From positions 1 through 10,404 of the forward strand of contig JAPEVF010001380.1 in assembly GCA_029747585.1 (NCBI GenBank): DNA of 10,404 nt. The letters run 5' to 3'. The DNA is from Pleurotus djamor. Lineage: Eukaryota; Basidiomycota; Agaricomycetes; Agaricales; Pleurotaceae. The notes under the pieces were generated by a model that saw nothing but the letters and a program-made list of their open reading frames with translations, made no database searches and was not told where the DNA came from. Positions 7,033 through 10,404 of the stretch are shown in pieces; position 1 is the first letter of the stretch; every line of letters starts with the position of its first letter. The translations under genes were made by a program, and so were the position numbers.

Positions 7033-7160
7033 GGGTGCGGGAAGTTGGTGGTGTGGGCTGGGGGGTGACATGGGAGAAATTATTTCTCAGGGGCTGGTGG
7101 GTGGCTCTGTGGGAGACACCTGATGTGGGGGTGAGGGAGGGGAAGCAACCGTCACGCTAG
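7033..7160. other. G-run-rich flank outside the LTR
   Basis: Outside the LTR edge the plus strand carries many runs of three or more G (7033-7142), including GGGGGTGAGGGAGGGG at 7127-7142. A 15-base inverted repeat, GAGAAAT-T-ATTTCTC, lies at 7074-7088. No gene is visible. Four-run combinations could form G-quadruplexes with one long loop. Confidence 0.4.
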
Positions 7161-8330
7161 TTGGGACAGGCTGTGGAGGACAGGGTGCTGTTTACAAGAT
7201 GGGACTATTTCATTAAAAGGCTGTTGCATTTCTGCCAACCAGAGAACTTCTTGAACCAAGGGTTAGATAGACATTGTCTTGACACAACTAATGCAAAGAA
7301 AGCCTCCCAGTACACCTTATGGTATGAATATGTGCTTGGACTTCTTATATTCAATGGCATTGCCAAAAACTCTAGAGAGAAAGGGCTTTCCTTCAACTAA
7401 ATACTAAATGATGAGATCAAATCCATCTTCAATGGAATATAGGCCATTTTGCCTGAGTTCTTTCTTTCCACACCACTGATCTACAATCTGCAGACTGCTC
7501 ACCTATAAAGCCTGGGTTGTAGGCTGTGTGACTTCCCAGCTTCAGCACTAAATCCCCCCCAAAGGTAGGTTTTCCTCCCTCTTCCTCCCTTCCTCCCTTC
7601 CTCCCTCCCATCTCACTATTATTTTATCAGTTTTCAACAATGTACCAGGACAACTCTAATACTCGTACACCCCTGGGCCCTTTCTTTTTGTTTTTAGCTT
7701 GCTAACCCATCTGATGCATGTAGAAACCCATGGCTACCACTACATTGTCCTTTGTCCTGCGTCTTGTTGTCACGTCGTGTTGTTGTTGTTGTCATCATCT
7801 CATGCATCTTGTACATTGTTTGCCTCTTTTGTATCTTTGTGTTGTATTCTTATGAAATTTGATTTCTATACTTGTTCTTGCCTCCTTTTCTCAAGGGAGT
7901 TGTGGAGTAATATGATGGCCCAGCTAGCCATCCATTGTCACCAACTGTCTTATGCAGGCTGTCACCAATATACAACCATTGGCAATCCCGTCTTTGTACC
8001 TTGGGTCTCAAACTCTTGTACTACCTTGACCTCTTGCAGCACCTCCTTATCTGCCCCTGAAGTGTCACTCTCTCTATGTCTGCTGTCAGCCGCCTCCCAA
8101 GAAAAAGACCTCCAGCCACACCGACACCAGCCTTCATTGTGTCAGAGCCCACACCTACACCTGCCATAGTCTTACCCATGGGCCCCACCTCATCTACCAC
8201 CACCATCACCCTATCCATCTTCTCCACCCCAGCTCTCTCAAAAGTCATATCAGTCAGCCTTGAAGATCTCTCTGTCAGTGATGGCCCTGGGTATTGGACC
8301 CAACCTTCCCCCACATACAATTTCTAGTGG
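7161..8330. other. AT-richer region with weak, unrecognised open frames
   Basis: No convincing gene. A plus-strand stretch open to TAA at 7398-7400 has no ATG. A plus frame from ATG 7714 to 8169 encodes 151 cysteine-, serine- and leucine-rich residues. A second plus frame from ATG 8076 to TAG 8325-8327 encodes 83 residues rich in P, T and S (EPTPTPAIVLPMGP). The opposite strand is also open across 8021-8320, without an ATG at its start. GTAGGT at 7565 could be a donor splice site. One of these may be an exon of an intron-containing gene or a decayed transposon. I recognise no domain in any of them. Confidence 0.25.
7571..7609 (+). repeat. Pyrimidine-rich (CCTTCCTCC) low-complexity tract
   Basis: About 39 bases are C and T only, in repeated CTTCCTCC units. 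It may be a simple repeat or an extended polypyrimidine stretch inside an intron. Confidence 0.7.
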
Positions 8331-10058
8331 GGGTTCTCTCATTACTTGCTCTGGTGTAAGTACTGTGGAGCCAGTTCTTCCATTGTCTGTATTTTACAAT
8401 GCTGGATGATTTGTGGGTCAGTTGGGTTGGGTAGTAGTACATTGTAGACTAAACCAGACAATATTCTAGCACATACATAATCAAATCAATCATGTGCATT
8501 GCTTTGCCAATTATGTGAATTAAGTTAGTATCTATGTCTGTAAAGATAACTCCAAGATTTGGCCAGAGTGTGCAGGGGGACGGAAGTGATCTGGAGTGGT
8601 GCCATGGCTTGGCAAGGGCAAGGAAATCTCATAACACAAGGGCAGTATGGTAGGGCAAATATACTGTATGGATCTAAAGGATCTTGCATCTGAATATATT
8701 AGAATTTGGAATGATATTGAATTGGAAAATAACACACTGAAAAGGGTTGCTACTTCACCTGTTTTGTGATTGAAGTCCTTATTTGAGAATGACCATCATG
8801 CTTGAAATCTTCAAATTGGGAAAGCCCATTCATTGAAGGATACTTCTGTGTAATCTTTTCCTGTATCTTCTGAGAGACGGAATAGTGCTTGCTTGTCACT
8901 GAGTTTCCAAGCGCACTCTACTTGAGACTTGGTCATGGAGATTAAAATATGGAGATCCAGAAGACCAGAAGAAGTATCTTACATTGGCAGCATGCTTCTG
9001 TCCTTTTCTTACAGTTAGATGCTTGGCGAGGGTTACACAATGATTATGAGCTTGTTTGTGAGTCTGATAGGCAATGCAGATGGCCAAAGGCTGTAATATC
9101 TTTAGAAACATCACACTAATTCTGTGACAAATCAAAACTATCAAAATGGAAACATATTAGGGGGGTTGAAATGCATACCATCATCCCACTAAGCCAGAGT
9201 TGACCATCTATTGGTGGATTAGCTATGTTAATTGAGTAGAATCTTGCTAGGGCTTGATATAAATTGAGCTGTATTGATACTAGATAGCAAGGTAAGTACT
9301 GTGGATGCAGTAGTAGTAATTCAGTACTAGTTTTGTTTGTTGTTGTCAATAAACTACAAATTAACTATACATCCCTTTCCACCCTGGGCCTCGTATAGCT
9401 CAGTCAGGATGATTGGCAGCTTAATCTAAACCCTTGGTAATCTCTAATTTATTGCTGGTAATTCTCAGATTTAAAGGGGGTACTATGGAATCGGGTTTCC
9501 AACAAGTTTCTGATTCTCTCAAATTACGGATAATCAAGTTGCTTGATAATTCCTTGTTATTCAAGATAATTTCTAATAAAAGCAACGAATCAATGCTTAT
9601 TCACAGTCAACTCCATGGATCTAAGGGATCTAAAATGCAAAGCTCAGTGTCAAACTACTAAGTGATATTAAGTACCTGGAATGTAAAGCTAGATACAAAA
9701 GAGCACAAAATCTAACTTTACAAATGAGCACGAAGTAAAATAAAGTAAGATCAATAACATACCTCAGTGTTTGCGGGGAAAACTACTGTGGGGTTCTACT
9801 AGTACAAAAAGTAACCTTATATACTGCTGGGAAACCAAGGTGCGCACAAGGGAAACGGCAGGGTATAAAATGTGGATAATGTACCAGAAATATAGAATAA
9901 ATACTGGGTGAGTGCAAGGGGTCAAATCCTGAGCCTAGTGAGTTGGTAACATGTCGGAGGTGCGGAATAGTGGCGGTGGATGTGTTTGGTGATGTGTATT
10001 GTCGGTATCCGTGTGGTAAGTCCTCGGAGCGTGTTTGTTACTCCAACATTTCAACCTA
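8331..10058. other. AT-rich intergenic DNA, no supported gene
   Basis: I find no convincing coding region, RNA gene or terminal repeats in these 1.7 kb. The longest plus frame with an ATG is 9485-9661 (58 residues, unrecognised). A tRNA A-box-like motif occurs at 9396-9408 without a matching tRNA fold. No Ns occur here, which suggests single-copy sequence. Confidence 0.5.
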
Positions 10059-10404
10059 CTACCTTGTGGGTGTAACATAGAAGAAGCCATTGGAAAGATC
10101 AATGTTATTGGCTCGAAACACCTCCATCACGGTCTGTCTAGATGCTCGCAGCTCCTGGAGGGTGGCTTAGCCTTCGTCGTCGTCCTCCTGCTCCCGGTGG
10201 GTGGCTTCGCCTTTGTCATCATCCTCCTGCTCCTGCAAAGCTTCGAACTGGTCCTGGTTCCCGCTAGGTCCAGCTTTCGCNTGAGGATTNGGGACGGGGG
10301 CTGGGGCTGGCGTTTGGAAGGATGCGTGGACGACGGCTTCAAGTTGGAAACGGCGCCTTTGTCCTCCTCCTCCTCCTCCTCCTGCAGAGCTTCGAACCTG
10401 ACTC
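10059..10404 (-). pseudogene. Decayed acidic-repeat ORF, unrecognised, probably from a repeat family
   Basis: On the minus strand a frame ending at TAG (10061-10059) reads upstream as ANNIDLSNGFFYVTPTR, ELRASRQTVMEV, then a stop TAA at 10169-10167, then DDDEG, THREQ, DDDKGEA and QFEALQEQE. Comparison of the two 39-base repeats shows that the TAA stands where the other copy has GAA, so it is probably a nonsense mutation. Further upstream the motif FEALQE recurs (RFEALQEEEEEED) 149 bases away, which puts it in another frame, so an indel has also occurred or the repeat did not keep phase. Two Ns (10281, 10290) suggest a multi-copy sequence. The family is unknown. The rest lies beyond the right edge. 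Confidence 0.4.
10161..10238 (-). repeat. Two 39-bp tandem repeats (13 codons each)
   Basis: The copies at 10161-10199 and 10200-10238 match at roughly 80 percent of positions, with the strongest shared core GGTGGCTT-GCCTT-GTC. On the minus strand they encode acidic DDD(K/E)G units. The period of 39 keeps the reading frame. Confidence 0.65.

Noticed and set aside
8355..9310. GTAAGTACTGTGGA occurs twice (about 8356 and 9292)
   Set aside because: A 14-base match is not far from chance in 10 kb, the flanks differ, and neither can be tied to a coding exon although GTAAGT is donor-like.
9396..9408. TAGCTCAGTCAGG, a good match to a tRNA A box
   Set aside because: The following bases do not give a D-stem partner, no B box of the GGTTCGANNCC type is found at the right distance, and the 5' GGGCCTC has no complementary 3' end. 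At most it is a tRNA-derived fragment.
8667..9636. ATGGATCTAA(A/G)GGATCT occurs near 8669 and 9617
   Set aside because: A short imperfect match with no extension on either side and no inverted partner, so chance is possible.
9910..9930. GGGTCAAATCC, similar to a tRNA B box
   Set aside because: Two mismatches to the consensus, and no A box or cloverleaf upstream.
10141..10404. CRISPR-like repeat array at the right edge
   Set aside because: The repeats are imperfect, directly adjacent without spacers, and have codon-sized periods encoding acidic residues.

Overview
The window looks like a TE-rich piece of a filamentous fungal genome, most likely a basidiomycete of the Agaricomycetes. This is inferred from the style of the Pol protein, a Tf2/sushi-like Ty3/gypsy chromovirus. 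It is not proven, because no rRNA or recognisable host gene is present.

The left 7 kb is one GC-rich block built around a Ty3/gypsy chromovirus on the minus strand. In transcription order it has a 465-bp 5' LTR (7032 to 6568), a self-priming primer-binding site next to the LTR, gag (6515 to 5040), a -1 frameshift signal at the gag stop, and an unbroken pol (to 1213). Pol carries aspartic protease, reverse transcriptase, RNase H, a D,D-35-E integrase and a C-terminal chromodomain. Three expression details can be read directly. A TATA box lies about 33 bases before a predicted transcript start. The first 14 bases from that start are exactly complementary to the primer site. The slippery heptamer A AAA AAC sits just before the gag TAA and is followed after 9 bases by a stem-loop that would open pol in the -1 frame.

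No 3' LTR follows pol. Instead a plus-strand (antisense) reading frame of unknown function enters from the left edge and ends at 1003, converging on the pol 3' end across an A/T-rich spacer. It is either an antisense gene belonging to the same element, whose 3' LTR would then lie beyond the left edge, or a separate locus joined to a truncated element. This frame is split by a 442-bp solo LTR (458-899) of a related family, with a perfect 5-bp target duplication (AAGAC). Removing the LTR and one duplication restores the frame to an acidic C-terminus. Many ambiguous bases (N) lie between 958 and 5103. In pol, those checked fall mostly at third codon positions, as expected if several functional copies were collapsed into one consensus.

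Right of 7032 the composition changes. A G-run-rich stretch (7033-7142) is followed by about 3 kb of AT-richer DNA with only weak, unrecognised open frames and a pyrimidine tract. At the right edge (10059-10404) lies a decayed minus-strand frame with short acidic repeats, one premature stop and a frameshift, again containing Ns and probably from another repeat family.
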